DNA of 64,000 bases from Klenkia sp. PcliD-1-E (GTDB lineage: Bacteria > Actinomycetota > Actinomycetes > Mycobacteriales > Geodermatophilaceae), in contig NZ_JAMXRZ010000002.1 in assembly GCF_024124375.1 (NCBI RefSeq), positions 55,819 through 119,818 on the forward strand, read 5' to 3'. The notes under the pieces were generated by a model. That model was not told the origin of the DNA, ran no database searches, and saw nothing but the letters and a program-made list of their open reading frames with translations. Made by a program: the position numbers and the translations under genes. Below are positions 49,677 through 61,791 of this stretch, piece by piece (the first letter of the stretch is position 1; each line of letters starts with the position of its first letter).

Positions 49677-50210
49677 ATGACTGCACCCGGGAACCACGAC
49701 GAGTCCGCCCGCGGCCGCCAGGTCGTGGTGGTGGGACCCGACGGCCAGCCCATCGGCGCGCTGCCCGCGCCCGACGGCGGCGGCGAGGACGTCGGCGACC
49801 TGGTCGAGCAGCCGGCCAAGGTCATGCGGATCGGCACCATGATCAAGCAGCTGCTCGAGGAGGTGCGGGCCGCTCCCCTCGACGAGGCCAGCCGCAACCG
49901 GCTGCGCGACATCCACGCGGCCTCGATCCGGGAGCTCGAGGGCGGTCTGTCGGAGGAGCTGCGGGACGAGCTGGAGCGCATCACGCTCCCCTTCACCGCC
50001 GAGGAGACCCCCAGCGACGCCGAGCTGCGCATCGCCCAGGCCCAGCTCGTGGGCTGGCTCGAGGGCGTGTTCCACGGCATCCAGACCGCGCTGTTCGCCC
50101 AGCAGATGGCCGCCCGCGCCCAGCTGGAGGAGATGCGCCGCAAGGCCCTCCCCGGCGGCCAGCCGGGCATGCCGGCCCAGCCGCAGCCCGGCGGCGGCCA
50201 GTACCTCTGA
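49677..50210 (+). CDS. bpa: Bacterial proteasome activator Bpa
   Basis: About 177 residues. Seen: VVVVGPDGQPIG, the helical-core stretch VMRIGTMIKQLLEEVRAAPLDE, LERITLPF, QAQLVGWLEGVFHGIQTALFAQQMAARAQLEEM in parts, and a C-terminal GQYL tail, the motif that docks into the 20S proteasome ring to open its gate. Bpa gives ATP-independent degradation of unfolded proteins and of the heat-shock repressor HspR in mycobacteria. It implies the organism has a 20S proteasome. Start ATG 49677. Confidence 0.93.
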   Translation: MTAPGNHDESARGRQVVVVGPDGQPIGALPAPDGGGEDVGDLVEQPAKVMRIGTMIKQLLEEVRAAPLDEASRNRLRDIHAASIRELEGGLSEELRDELERITLPFTAEETPSDAELRIAQAQLVGWLEGVFHGIQTALFAQQMAARAQLEEMRRKALPGGQPGMPAQPQPGGGQYL

Positions 50211-50218
50211 CCGGGCGG

Positions 50219-51025
50219 CTACCGCAGACCGGCCAGGAAGCGGGCCACCCCGTCCTCGTCGTTGGTGGCGGTCACGTCGGTGGCCGCGGCCAGGACGTCG
50301 GGGTGGGCGTTGGCCATCGCGACCGCCCGTCCGCCACCGGCGCGCACCCACTCGAAGGCGGCGACGTCGTTGGGCATGTCGCCGAAGAAGACGACGTCGG
50401 CGGGGCCGAGGCCGAGGTCGGTGCAGACGTCGGCCAGGCCGGTGGCCTTGCTGACCCCCTTCGCGGAGATCTCGGCGAGGGCGTCGGAGGAGGAGTTGGT
50501 GACCGTGGCCCGGTCGCCGACGGCCCGGGCCACCAGGTCCAGGAACTCCTCCCGGGGCAGGTCCTCGTGCCGGGCCAGCAGCTTGGCCGCCGGCGCGGAC
50601 ACCATCTCGCCCAGGGTCGCCACCGCCACGCCGGGGGCGTCGACGTCCCAGCGCGGCTGGTAGACCGGCTCGTGCCGGAACTCCAGGCCGTGCTCGACGG
50701 CGAACCAGGTGCCCGGCTGCTCGCGGCGCAGCTCGGCGGTCACGTGCCGCAGCACCTCGGTGTCCATGGTGTGCTCGTGCAGCACCTCGAACGCACCGAG
50801 GTCGAGCTGGACGGCGCCGTTGCAGCACACCGCGGTGCCCGCACCGATCACCTCGCGGATGGACAGCATCCAGCGCGGCGGGCGGCCGGTGGCCAGCACG
50901 AACGGCACACCGTCGTCCCCCCAGGCGCGGATCTGCTCCAGGGTGGCCGGGGCGACGGTCTCGTCGCTGCGCAGCAGCGTGCCGTCCATGTCGCTGGCGA
51001 TGAGCTTCGGGGTCCAACCGGTCAC
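50219..51025 (-). CDS. HAD-superfamily (Cof-type) phosphatase, copy 1
   Basis: 268-residue Cof-like HAD phosphatase. Seen: motif I ASDMDGTLL with the nucleophile Asp, motif II LATGRP, motif III Lys in ISAKGVSKATG, and motif IV FFGDMPNDVAAFEW. Family members hydrolyse sugar phosphates or other small phosphoesters. GTG start overlaps the stop of its upstream paralogue by 4 nt. Tandem with copy 2 in an operon headed by serS. Confidence 0.9.
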   Translation of the reverse strand: MTGWTPKLIASDMDGTLLRSDETVAPATLEQIRAWGDDGVPFVLATGRPPRWMLSIREVIGAGTAVCCNGAVQLDLGAFEVLHEHTMDTEVLRHVTAELRREQPGTWFAVEHGLEFRHEPVYQPRWDVDAPGVAVATLGEMVSAPAAKLLARHEDLPREEFLDLVARAVGDRATVTNSSSDALAEISAKGVSKATGLADVCTDLGLGPADVVFFGDMPNDVAAFEWVRAGGGRAVAMANAHPDVLAAATDVTATNDEDGVARFLAGLR

Positions 51026-51939
51026 TGCTGCAGGGCCTCCAGGTAGCGGGCGACGCCGTCGGCGTCGTGGCCGCCGGTGCGGCCGGTGGCCGCGGCGAGC
51101 ACGGCCGGGTGGGCGTTGGCGACGGCGACCGAGCGGCCGCCGGCCTCGTTCACCGCCGCGATCATGGGCAGGTCGTTGGGCATGTCGCCGAAGACCAGGA
51201 CGTCGGACAGGGCGACGCCGAACCGCTCCAGCGCCACCGCCAGCCCGCTGGCCTTGGTGATGCTCGGCGGCAGCACCTCGATGAAGCCGAGCCCGGCGTG
51301 GGTGACCTCGGCGACCGAGGGGTCGGTGACCGAGCGGGCCAGCGCCAGGAGCTCGTCCTGGCCGAGGGTCTCCGAGCGCAGGAAGACCTTGAGCACCGGG
51401 CCGGGGGGCAGCACCTCGTGCCGGGGCAGCAGGTCCGCGGGCTCCGGGTAGGGCCAGTCGAAGCCGTGCTGCACCCGCAGCGGGGAGAGCGCCGCGCCCT
51501 GGGTGTCGGCGTCCTCGACGGCCAGCACCAGCTCGCCGGTGACGGCCTCGATCGCGTCCACGACGGCCTGCGCCTGCTCCCGCGGCAGACCGACGGTGCG
51601 CAGCACCTCGTCGCGGTCGAGGTCGACGACGAAGCCGCCCTGCGCCAGGACGGCGACCCCGCGCCCGCCCAGCGTCGTCCGCACGCTGTCCAGCAGCCGC
51701 GGGCCACGGCCGGTGACGCCCACGACCGGCACCCCGGCCGCCCAGCTGGCGTCCATCGCGGCCCGGGTGCGGTCGCTGACCGTGCCCTTGCTGGTCAGCA
51801 GGGTGCCGTCGAGGTCGGTGGCGACCAGCCGCGGCCGCCACGGCCCGAGGTCCCCGAGCTCCAGGACGACGTCGCTGCCCGCGCCGCCGCTGTGCGCCGG
51901 CAGCGTGTTCGCCGCCCGCGCCGGGATGTGCGACGTCAC
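51022..51939 (-). CDS. HAD-superfamily (Cof-type) phosphatase, copy 2
   Basis: 305-residue paralogue of the gene that follows it. Seen: motif [15 protein letters not shown], motif [10 protein letters not shown], motif [15 protein letters not shown] and motif [13 protein letters not shown]. Start taken as GTG 51939 overlapping the serS stop; this leaves a 38-residue lead before motif I that is not conserved, so a later start is possible. Probably translationally coupled to serS. Substrate unknown. Confidence 0.88.
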   Translation of the reverse strand: MTSHIPARAANTLPAHSGGAGSDVVLELGDLGPWRPRLVATDLDGTLLTSKGTVSDRTRAAMDASWAAGVPVVGVTGRGPRLLDSVRTTLGGRGVAVLAQGGFVVDLDRDEVLRTVGLPREQAQAVVDAIEAVTGELVLAVEDADTQGAALSPLRVQHGFDWPYPEPADLLPRHEVLPPGPVLKVFLRSETLGQDELLALARSVTDPSVAEVTHAGLGFIEVLPPSITKASGLAVALERFGVALSDVLVFGDMPNDLPMIAAVNEAGGRSVAVANAHPAVLAAATGRTGGHDADGVARYLEALQQ

Positions 51940-53222
51940 GGGGTGGGCGCCAGGGACATCCCCGGCGAGAGCACGGCGTGCCCGCCCAGCCAGGGCCGCA
52001 GGGCCGCGGGGACGTGCACCGAGCCGTCGGCGCGCTGGTGCACCTCGAGCAGGCAGGCGATCGTGCGGGCGATCGCGCACAGCGTGCCGTTCAGGGTGGC
52101 CGCGGTCTGCGGCCTGCCGTCGGCGTCGCGGTAGCGGATGCCCAGCCGCCGGGCCTGGAAGGTGGTGCAGTCCGAGGTCGAGGTGAGCTCGCGGTAGGTG
52201 CCCTGGGTGGGGAACCAGGCCTCGATGTCGTACTTGCGCGCGGCGCTGGTGCCCAGGTCACCGGCGGCGATGTCGACCACCCGGTAGGGCAGCTCCAGCG
52301 CGGTGAGGAACTCCTCCTCCCACTGCAGCAGCCTCAGGTGCTCGGCCTGGGCGTCCTCGGGGGCGCAGAAGCTGAACATCTCGACCTTGTCGAACCAGTG
52401 CACCCGGATGATGCCCTTGGTGTCCTTGCCGTAGGACCCGGCCTCGCGCCGGAAGCAGGAGCTCCAGCCGGCGTAGCGGCGCGGCCCGGCCGAGAGGTCC
52501 AGCACCTCGTCGGCGTGCATGCCGGCCAGCGCGACCTCCGACGTCCCCACCAGGTACAGGTCGTCGCGCTCGACGCGGTAGACCTCCTCGAGGTGCTCGC
52601 CGAGGAACCCGGTGCCCTCCATCGCCTGCGCACCGACCAGCGCCGGGGCCACGACCGGGGTGAACCCGGCCGCGACCGCGCGGGTGATGGCCAGCTGGGC
52701 GAGCGCGAACTCCAGCAGCGCGCCCGGGCCGGTGAGGAAGTAGAAACGGGAGCCGGAGACCTTGGCGCCGCGCTCCATGTCGATGGCGCCCAGCGCCGTG
52801 CCGATGTCCAGGTGGTCGCGCGGCTCGAAGTCGTAGGTGGGCACCTCCCCGACGGTGCGCAGGGTGACCGCGTCGTCCTCACCGCCCGGCGGCACCTCGG
52901 GGGCGACCACGTTGGCGATGGCCAGGTGCGCGGCGCGCAGCGCCTCGTCGGCGGCCCGGGTGGCCTCCTCGGCGGCCTTGACCTCGGCGGACAGGGCCCG
53001 GGCGCGCTCCAGCACCGCCGGTCGCTCCTCCGGGGTGGCCTTCTTCACCGACTGCGAGACGGCCTTCTGCTGCGCCCGCAGGTCGTCGGCGCGGTGCACG
53101 GCGGCTCGGCGCTCGGCGTCGGCGGCGAGCAGGCTGTCGACCCGGGACTCGTCGTCCCCGCGGGCGCGCTGGCTGGCACGGACGGCGTCGGGGTCATCAC
53201 GGAGCAGGCGCAGGTCGATCAC
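51936..53222 (-). CDS. serS: Seryl-tRNA synthetase
   Basis: 428-residue class II synthetase that charges tRNA-Ser. Seen: N-terminal [18 protein letters not shown] and coiled-coil arm (about residues 30-105), motif 2 [25 protein letters not shown] in parts, TSEVALAG with the serine-binding TxE, and motif 3 [16 protein letters not shown]. Start GTG 53222. First gene of a three-gene operon with two HAD phosphatases; the RsbW-like gene is transcribed divergently 129 bp away. Confidence 0.97.
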   Translation of the reverse strand: MIDLRLLRDDPDAVRASQRARGDDESRVDSLLAADAERRAAVHRADDLRAQQKAVSQSVKKATPEERPAVLERARALSAEVKAAEEATRAADEALRAAHLAIANVVAPEVPPGGEDDAVTLRTVGEVPTYDFEPRDHLDIGTALGAIDMERGAKVSGSRFYFLTGPGALLEFALAQLAITRAVAAGFTPVVAPALVGAQAMEGTGFLGEHLEEVYRVERDDLYLVGTSEVALAGMHADEVLDLSAGPRRYAGWSSCFRREAGSYGKDTKGIIRVHWFDKVEMFSFCAPEDAQAEHLRLLQWEEEFLTALELPYRVVDIAAGDLGTSAARKYDIEAWFPTQGTYRELTSTSDCTTFQARRLGIRYRDADGRPQTAATLNGTLCAIARTIACLLEVHQRADGSVHVPAALRPWLGGHAVLSPGMSLAPTP

Positions 53223-53351
53223 GCGCCGATGGTAGGGGGCGGCTCCGGGGCGGCTGCGTTTCCGCGGGCCGCACGCCGGGCAGAGTCGAGGCTCCGGCCG
53301 AGACCGTCGCCGTCCTGGAGGTCCCCCGCATGCCGTCCCACGGGCCGCGCC

Positions 53352-53780
53352 GTGGCTGAGCCCACCGCCGTCTGGACCGAACGCCGACCGCCGGCCGCCC
53401 AGCCGGTCTGGCACTGGTCGCCGTCCAGCCTGACCGACCTGCCGCGCATCCGGCGCGAGCTGCGCGGGCGCATCGCCGAGCACGAGGCCTCGGACGGCCC
53501 GGCGGTGGCCGACCCGGACATGTTCGTGCTCGCGCTGGACGAGCTGATGAGCAACGCCCTGCGGCACGGCCGCACCCCGGTGCTGGTCGACGTCGGCCGC
53601 ACCGACGACGCCTGGCTGCTCACCGTCTGCGACCGGGCGGCCGAGGCCCCGCCCCGCCCGGCGCTGGACCGGGACCCGGTCGACGGCGGGATGGGCCTGG
53701 GCCTGGTGGCGCACGACGCGGTCGAGGAGGGCTGGTACGCCTCCGAGCAGGGCAAGCACGTCTGGGTCGTCCTCCGGTAG
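53352..53780 (+). CDS. RsbW-like ATP-binding (anti-sigma factor kinase family) protein
   Basis: About 142 residues with a GHKL ATPase fold (HATPase_c_2). Seen: N box [17 protein letters not shown]1-like [10 protein letters not shown] (weak), and [13 protein letters not shown] as G2. This short form is the common actinobacterial partner of anti-anti-sigma factors or PP2C phosphatases, although none is adjacent. The usual DxGxG G1 box is degenerate, so kinase activity is uncertain. Start GTG 53352. Confidence 0.82.
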   Translation: MAEPTAVWTERRPPAAQPVWHWSPSSLTDLPRIRRELRGRIAEHEASDGPAVADPDMFVLALDELMSNALRHGRTPVLVDVGRTDDAWLLTVCDRAAEAPPRPALDRDPVDGGMGLGLVAHDAVEEGWYASEQGKHVWVVLR

Positions 53781-53793
53781 CACCACACGCAGC

Positions 53794-53827
53794 AGCGCCC
53801 CCCACCTCCGCGGAGGTGGGGGGCGCT
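53794..53827. terminator. Perfect 34-bp palindrome, bidirectional terminator
   Basis: AGCGCCCCCCACCTCCG directly followed by its complement. Flanked by a second inverted pair GGTAGCACC / GGTGCTACC that extends the stem with an asymmetric bulge. It lies between the convergent RsbW-like and lipoprotein genes. Confidence 0.75.
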
Positions 53828-53839
53828 GGTGCTACCGGA

Positions 53840-54547
53840 TCAGGAACCGGTCGGGATGGTGAGGGTGGCGATGCCGACCAGGAAGTTGTCCGGGACGGCG
53901 CCGGGGGCACCCAGGGTGGTGTTGAGGAACTCGGCGGCAGCCGGGCTGACCTCGACCTGGGTACCGGTCAGGATCGCGTTGCCGGAGCTGTCGACGGTGA
54001 TCGGCTCCAGCGTGGTGCCGTTCAGGTTGAACAGCGGGAAGGACGGCGCGGCGAGCTGGCCGTTGACCGACACGTCGGCGAACAGGATGGCCGGCTTGCT
54101 CGGGACGACGACGAAGTTCTCCAGCTGGATGACGTTCTCGCCGGCGGTCAGCGAGATGCCCGAGCCCTGGTGGAAGATCGCACCCTGGACGAAGGGCCGG
54201 TAGCCGGAGTCCTTCGGGTAGACGGTCGCGGTGCCGCCGGTGATCGGGAAGTCCAGCGTGGTGCCCTCGAGGGTGGCCCCGCCGATGACGCCCGGGGTCA
54301 CGCCCAGGCTGGTGAGCGCGTCCAGGAAGCCGGAGTCCAGGGCCACGGCGGTGTCCCCGCCCATGATCTGGGCGATCGTGGCGACGGGCTCGGGGTTGGT
54401 CACGGTCGACGAGGTCGCCGCGGCGGCCGAGGTGCTCGAGCTGGCGCTGCTGCCCGAGTCGGAGCTGCAGGCAGCCATGGTCAGGGCGGCGCTCAGCGCG
54501 ACGGCGGCGACCCCGGTGCGCTTCAGGGCGATCTTGGTGATGGTCAC
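53840..54547 (-). CDS. Secreted lipoprotein of unknown function
   Basis: About 235 residues. Seen: signal peptide with lipobox LTMAAC (Cys about residue 27), a Ser/Ala/Thr-rich linker, and an all-beta-looking domain starting near VALDSGFLDALTSLGV with DFPITGGTATVYP, GAIFHQGSGISL, ENFVVVPSKPAILFADVSVNG in parts and NGTTLEPITVD. I do not recognise a named domain, though similar Ser-rich lipoproteins occur in related actinobacteria. Preceded by GGAGCAACCC close to the ATG. Anchored outside the membrane; ligand unknown. The 83-bp gap before cobF shows no gene. Confidence 0.75.
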   Translation of the reverse strand: MTITKIALKRTGVAAVALSAALTMAACSSDSGSSASSSTSAAAATSSTVTNPEPVATIAQIMGGDTAVALDSGFLDALTSLGVTPGVIGGATLEGTTLDFPITGGTATVYPKDSGYRPFVQGAIFHQGSGISLTAGENVIQLENFVVVPSKPAILFADVSVNGQLAAPSFPLFNLNGTTLEPITVDSSGNAILTGTQVEVSPAAAEFLNTTLGAPGAVPDNFLVGIATLTIPTGS

Positions 54548-54627
54548 GGGTTGCTCCTCGTTGCTGCGGTGGGGCGGTCACGAGGTCTTCGGGTCGGCGT
54601 CAAGATCTGGATGTAACGCTTCCGTAA

Positions 54628-57229
<2,602 letters not shown>

Positions 57230-57230
<1 letters not shown>

Positions 57231-57562
57231 TGGACACCGTGACCGACGACGCGCGACTGCCGATCAAGATGCTGCACGACCGGCTGCTGGTGTCGCTGCG
57301 CGCCGACGAGGGCGACCGGCGCAGCTCGGGCGGCATCCTCATCCCGGCCACCGCGCAGATCGCCAAGCGGCTGGTCTGGGGCGAGGCCCGGGCGGTCGGG
57401 GGCAACGTGCGGCAGGTCAAGGTGGGTGACCAGGTGCTGTTCTCCCCCGACGACCAGCACGAGGTCGAGGTGCACGGCGAGGACCTGCTGATCCTGCGCG
57501 AGCGCGACGTGCACGCCGTCGCCGCCGAGCGGATCGAGGAGGCCGGTGGGCTCTACCTGTAG
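57230..57562 (+). CDS. Co-chaperonin GroES-like protein
   Basis: About 110 residues. Seen: PIKMLHDRLLVSLRADEGDRRSSGGILIP, the GroES start with its mobile-loop equivalent, VGGNVRQVKVGDQVLFSPDD, and a C-terminal extension EERIEEAGGLYL-like tail. It has a GroES fold by motif but lacks the exact hydrophobic tripeptide loop of classical GroES, so it may be a divergent co-chaperonin. No groEL gene is adjacent. The GTG at 57230 shares a base with the previous stop (TAGTG); an alternative GTG at 57239 is equally plausible. Confidence 0.8.
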
Positions 57563-57571
57563 GCGCGCCCG

Positions 57572-58762
57572 GTGACCCTGTGGCGGGCGTCCGCGCTGGT
57601 CGCGGTGGCGCTGTTCGCCGGTGTCCTGGCCCTGGGCTTCCTGCCCTGGTTGGCCGGCCAGTACCGGCGGTACGGCCGGCTGCGCGGCTGGCCGGCCGCG
57701 GTCTCCGCGGCGGTCGGCCTCTACGCCTGCGGTCTGGTGGCCCTCACCCTCTTCCCGCTGCCGGAGGAGACGCCGGGTGCCTGCTCCCGGGTCGCGACCT
57801 GGCAGCTGGTGCCCCTGGACTCGGTGCAGCAGGCCTGGGCGGCCGGCCGCGGGGACGGGCTCCTCGGCCTGCTGAGCACGCCCTCCGTCCTGCAGGTGCT
57901 GCTCAACGTGGCGCTGTTCGTGCCGCTGGGCCTGCTCGCGCGGTGGCGGTTCGGCGTCCGGCCGGTGCGGGCCGTTCTGCTCGGCCTGGCGGTGTCGGTC
58001 GGGGTGGAGGTCGTGCAGGGCACCGCGGTGTTCGGGGCCTACGCCTGCCCGTACCGGGTGGCCGACGTCGACGACGTGCTCACCAACACCCTCGGCGCCG
58101 CCCTGGGTGCTGCCCTCGCCGGCCCGGCGGCACGGCTGCTGCCGCACCCCTCGCCGGCGCCGGCCGCCGACCTCGACCCGCCGGGTCTGCCCCGCCGGGC
58201 GTGGGCGGTCGCCCTGGACGGGTTGCTGCTGGTCGTGCTCACCGGGGTGGTGGTCCTCGCGGTCCTGCTCGGCACGGCGGCCACCGGCGGCGGGGTGTCG
58301 GCGCTGGACGACGTGGACGTCGACCGGCTGGTGGTGCTGGTCGGCGGGGCGGTGACCACCCTGCTGGTGGGGGTCGTCCCCCTGGTGCACCCGGCCCGGG
58401 CGACGCCGGGGCAGGCCGCCGTCGGGCTCGGCACGGCGCGACCGGACGGGTGGGCGCCGGCGCCCCGGGTGCGCGTGCTGCTGCGCTCGGCGGTGCTGTG
58501 GGGACCGGTCGTGGGACTGGCCGGTGGCGCCGTACCGGCCGGCCCCGGGTGGACCACCGCTGTGCTGGCCGTCGGCTGGCCGGCCGTCCTGGGCGCGGCG
58601 TCGCTGGTCACCCCGTCGCGGCGGAGCCCGGCCGGCTGGCTCAGCGGGACGGTGGTCAGCACACGCGCGCGGCTGGCCGGCGGTCCCCCCGGGGATGCAC
58701 CCACCGTCGCCGTCCAGGCACACGATGTGGTCGACGGGGGTTGCGCGGACCCCCAGCGGTAG
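57572..58762 (+). CDS. VanZ-RDD fusion membrane protein
   Basis: About 396 residues with roughly eight helices. The N-terminal half is a VanZ-type domain: LYACGLVALTLFP, VLQVLLNVALFVPLGLLARW, GLAVSVGVEVVQG and VADVDDVLTNTLGAALG. The C-terminal half is an RDD-like domain starting RRAWAVALDGLLLVVL with the Arg-Asp in the first helix, followed by HPARATPGQAAVGL and RVLLRSAVLWG. VanZ proteins are linked to envelope stress and low-level teicoplanin resistance; RDD proteins are small membrane proteins linked to stress or transport. Joint role unknown. GTG 57572. Confidence 0.85.
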   Translation: MTLWRASALVAVALFAGVLALGFLPWLAGQYRRYGRLRGWPAAVSAAVGLYACGLVALTLFPLPEETPGACSRVATWQLVPLDSVQQAWAAGRGDGLLGLLSTPSVLQVLLNVALFVPLGLLARWRFGVRPVRAVLLGLAVSVGVEVVQGTAVFGAYACPYRVADVDDVLTNTLGAALGAALAGPAARLLPHPSPAPAADLDPPGLPRRAWAVALDGLLLVVLTGVVVLAVLLGTAATGGGVSALDDVDVDRLVVLVGGAVTTLLVGVVPLVHPARATPGQAAVGLGTARPDGWAPAPRVRVLLRSAVLWGPVVGLAGGAVPAGPGWTTAVLAVGWPAVLGAASLVTPSRRSPAGWLSGTVVSTRARLAGGPPGDAPTVAVQAHDVVDGGCADPQR

Positions 58763-58803
58763 CAGGATGGGGAGCCGTGACTGCCGCGCCGGGAGCTCCG
58801 GGA

Positions 58804-59754
58804 TCAGCCCGCCGCGCCCCGGCGCAGCCGCGCCAGCCAGTCCTCCGCCCCCGCGAAGGCGCTGTCGGTGACGCGCTCGGGGACCGCGGCCGCGGCCCGG
58901 CCGTCGGCGCGCGGGTAGGAGCCGTGGAAGCGCACCTCGTCGCACAGCCGGTGCAGCGCGACCAGCGCGTCGCCCACCCGGCGGTCGGCGACGTGGCCCT
59001 CGCAGTCCACGGAGAACGAGTAGCTGCCCAACCGCTCGCGGGTCGGCCGGGACTCCAGCCGGGTCAGGCTGATGCCGCGCGAGGCGAACTCGGTGAGCAG
59101 GTCCAGCAGCACCCCGGTCCGGTCGGTGACGAAGCAGGTCAGGGTGGTCTTGTCCGCGCCGGTCGGGGCAGGCAGCCGGCCCGGCCGCTCCACCTGCACG
59201 AAGCGGGTGACCGCCCCGGGGGTGTCGGCCAGCCGGGCGGCGGCCACCGCCAGCCCGTAGCGGTGCGCGGCGAACTCCGGGCAGACCGCGGCGTCCAGCT
59301 CGCCGTCGGCGACCAGGCGGGCGGCGTCGGCGGTCGACGCCGCGGGCAGCACCTGCGCCGTGGGCAGGTGCTCGGCGACCCAGGCGCGGGTCTGCGCCAG
59401 GGCGTGCGGGTGGCTGCCCACCCGGGCCACGTCGGCGATGCCGGTGCCGGGCCGGACGCCCAGCACGAAGTCCACCTCCAGGAACGCCTCGCGGGTGATC
59501 ACCAGGGGCGCACCGCCGGCCAGGCCGTCGATCGTCGGGGACACCGAGCCCTCGACGGAGTTCTCCATCGGCACGAAGGCGGCCTCGACCTCGCCGGACC
59601 GGGCCATCGCCAGCGCCGCCGGGACGCTCGGGGCGGGCACGGCGCCCCCCTCGGAGGGGGGTCCGAGACTGCGCAGGGCAGCTTCGGTGAAGGTACCTTC
59701 GGGCCCCAGGAAGGCGAACCTCGTCGGAGTCGGTCCCGTGGGCTGAGCAGGCAT
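58804..59754 (-). CDS. pheA: Prephenate dehydratase
   Basis: About 316-residue monofunctional enzyme that converts prephenate to phenylpyruvate for phenylalanine synthesis. Seen: FAFLGPEGTFTEAALRSL at the start, VPMENSVEGSVSPTIDGL, STADAARLVADGELDAAVCPEFAAHRYGL in parts, TTLTCFVTDRTGVLLDLLTEFASRGISLTRLESRPT in parts, which is the ACT regulatory domain with the ESRP motif for phenylalanine feedback. ATG 59754. It is divergent from the diguanylate cyclase gene across 107 bp. Confidence 0.96.
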   Translation of the reverse strand: MPAQPTGPTPTRFAFLGPEGTFTEAALRSLGPPSEGGAVPAPSVPAALAMARSGEVEAAFVPMENSVEGSVSPTIDGLAGGAPLVITREAFLEVDFVLGVRPGTGIADVARVGSHPHALAQTRAWVAEHLPTAQVLPAASTADAARLVADGELDAAVCPEFAAHRYGLAVAAARLADTPGAVTRFVQVERPGRLPAPTGADKTTLTCFVTDRTGVLLDLLTEFASRGISLTRLESRPTRERLGSYSFSVDCEGHVADRRVGDALVALHRLCDEVRFHGSYPRADGRAAAAVPERVTDSAFAGAEDWLARLRRGAAG

Positions 59755-59861
59755 CCGGCGAGGGTAGTGCGGCCGGGGCGCCCTGCGCGGGCGACCCGGG
59801 GGGAGCTGCCTCGCCACCGTCGTGCCGGCGCCCGCCGTCGCCCAGGTGAGGAGAGGTCCGC

Positions 59862-61652
59862 GTGAGCACCGCCGACACCTCCGTCGTGGACGAGGCCGCC
59901 CTCTCCCGGCTGCGGTGGGACCTGCTCGCGGTCAGCGACGGCGAGGACCCGCGTGCCTTCACCGACCTGCTGGCCGACCACGAGGCCGAGCTGACCGCGG
60001 CGACGACCGCGCCGCGCTGGCAGGCCTGGTCGCACGCCTTCACCGCCCGCCGACTGCTGGCCGAGCACGACGCCGACGCCGCCGGCAGCCAGGTGGTGGC
60101 CGCCCGCGCCGCCGCCGAGGACTGCCCGGCCGACGCCGAGCGCGCGCTGGTGCTGGCCTACCTGGCCCACCTGGAGGTCGCCGGCGACCGGTTCGAGGCC
60201 GCCCTGCACCTCGCCGTGGACGCCAGCCTGCTCACCGACCAGGTGCCCGCCGACGAACCCAGCCGCCCGCTGCACCAGGCACACCTCTGGCTGTCGCTGG
60301 CCCTGACCCGCCTGGACCTGGAGGAGCTGGCGGTCGCGCAGGCGCTGCGCGGCCACCGGGTGGCCGCCGAGCTCGACGACGTCGCCGCCCGCTGGCAGCT
60401 GCTCGCGCTGTGCGCCCAGCAGCACGCCGAGCTGGCCCAGACCGTGCACCGGCGCGGCGACGAGGTGCGCGCCGCCCGGCTGGCCGCGGTGGCGCTGCGC
60501 TGCTCGTTCACCGCCACCGAGCTGCCGCACGAGCCGGCCGACGGGGAGTCCGACCTGCTCTCGGTCGTGCACGGCTGGGCGCTGACGCTGGCCGGTGACC
60601 TCGAGGACACCCTGCCGGCGCTGCGCCGGGTCCGCGACCGGGTCGCCGCCGAGGGTGGGCCCTGGCTGCGCGGCTACGCCGACCTGGCCCTGGCCCGGCT
60701 GCTGTGCCGGCTGGCCGGCCCGCCCGACTCGCTGGGCCCGCCCGCCGAGGAGGCCGCGGACCTGCTGGCCGGGGCCGCGACCGCGTTCGCCGCCGTCGGT
60801 GACCGGCGCCGGTACCGGCAGGCGCTGCTGGAGCTGGGCCGCACCACCGCGGCACTGGGCCGGGCGGCGGAGGCCCTGCACTGGCTGGAGGCCTACCGCG
60901 GCGAGACGGTGCGGATGCACCAGCGCAGCCGGGAGCTGTGGGCCGACCTGTTCGTCCGCCGCTCCCGGCTGCGCGAGGCCGAGCGGCAGAACGCGCTGAT
61001 GCGCCGGCACGCCCTGGAGGACCCGCTCACCGGGCTCGGCAACCGCCGCAGCGCCGAGCGCCGGCTGGCCGAGCTGGACCCCGCCACCGCCCCCCTGGCG
61101 CTGGCGGTCGTCGACGTCGACCGGTTCAAGTCGGTCAACGACAGCCACTCCCACCTCCACGGGGACGCCGTGCTCCGCCGGCTGGCCGACCTGCTGCGCC
61201 TGCACTGCCGCACCGGCGACGAGGTCTACCGCTGGGCCGGCGACGAGTTCCTCGTCGTGCTGCCCGGGGCCGGCGAGGCCCAGGCGGTGGTGGCCATGGA
61301 GCGGCTGCGGCACGCCGTCGTCCGCTGCGCCTGGGACGAGCTGGGGGTGCGCGACGAGGTGACCGTCAGCATCGGCATCGCCACGTCCCACCCCACGGCC
61401 CCGCGCACCTGGCGGGAGCTGTTCGACGACGCCGACCTGCACCTGTTCGCCGCCAAGCGGGCCGGTCGCGACCGGGTGCGCACCTCCCCGCGCGAGGGCG
61501 GCCCCGGGGACGAGGACGCCCCACCGCCGCCGGCCCCGCACACCTCCGTCGACGCCCTGGTCGTCGAGCTGCTCGGTGCGCGCACCCCGCGCTCGCCCGG
61601 CTGGGCCTTCGAGCCCGACCCGGACGCGGCCGACCCGGAGCCCGCACCGTGA
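59862..61652 (+). CDS. Diguanylate cyclase with helical-repeat N-terminus, copy 1
   Basis: About 596 residues. Seen: a long alpha-helical, Ala/Leu-rich N-terminal region (residues about 1-370) that looks like TPR-type repeats (ALVLAYLAHLEVAGDRFEAALH, HLWLSLALTRLDLEELAVAQAL); a linker helix RSRLREAERQNALMRRHALED; then a GGDEF domain with DPLTGLGNR, VDVDRFKSVND and RWAGDEF (AGDEF, an accepted active variant), followed by a Pro/Asp-rich tail. No membrane segment. Makes c-di-GMP in response to a partner bound by the repeats (inference). GTG start with GAGGAGAGG upstream. Confidence 0.9.
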   Translation: MSTADTSVVDEAALSRLRWDLLAVSDGEDPRAFTDLLADHEAELTAATTAPRWQAWSHAFTARRLLAEHDADAAGSQVVAARAAAEDCPADAERALVLAYLAHLEVAGDRFEAALHLAVDASLLTDQVPADEPSRPLHQAHLWLSLALTRLDLEELAVAQALRGHRVAAELDDVAARWQLLALCAQQHAELAQTVHRRGDEVRAARLAAVALRCSFTATELPHEPADGESDLLSVVHGWALTLAGDLEDTLPALRRVRDRVAAEGGPWLRGYADLALARLLCRLAGPPDSLGPPAEEAADLLAGAATAFAAVGDRRRYRQALLELGRTTAALGRAAEALHWLEAYRGETVRMHQRSRELWADLFVRRSRLREAERQNALMRRHALEDPLTGLGNRRSAERRLAELDPATAPLALAVVDVDRFKSVNDSHSHLHGDAVLRRLADLLRLHCRTGDEVYRWAGDEFLVVLPGAGEAQAVVAMERLRHAVVRCAWDELGVRDEVTVSIGIATSHPTAPRTWRELFDDADLHLFAAKRAGRDRVRTSPREGGPGDEDAPPPPAPHTSVDALVVELLGARTPRSPGWAFEPDPDAADPEPAP

Positions 61653-61756
61653 CGCCCCGGGCCCCGGTTCCGGTGGTGCGCCTGGGACGGCCGGGGCACC
61701 TGGGACAGCCGTGACCGGCCGCGCGCGCCGGGCCCGGCGTGGCCCCGACGGAATGC

Positions 61757-61785
61757 GTGACAGAACGCAGCCCGCCGGGCACAGT
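61757..61785 (+). promoter_or_regulatory. Promoter of second diguanylate cyclase gene (leaderless type)
   Basis: GTGACA (61757-61762) as -35 and CACAGT (61780-61785) as -10 with a 17-bp spacer; the -10 ends 6 nt before GTG 61792, so the message would be leaderless. Supports the GTG 61792 start over the ATG at 61753. Confidence 0.5.
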
Positions 61786-61791
61786 GCGCTC

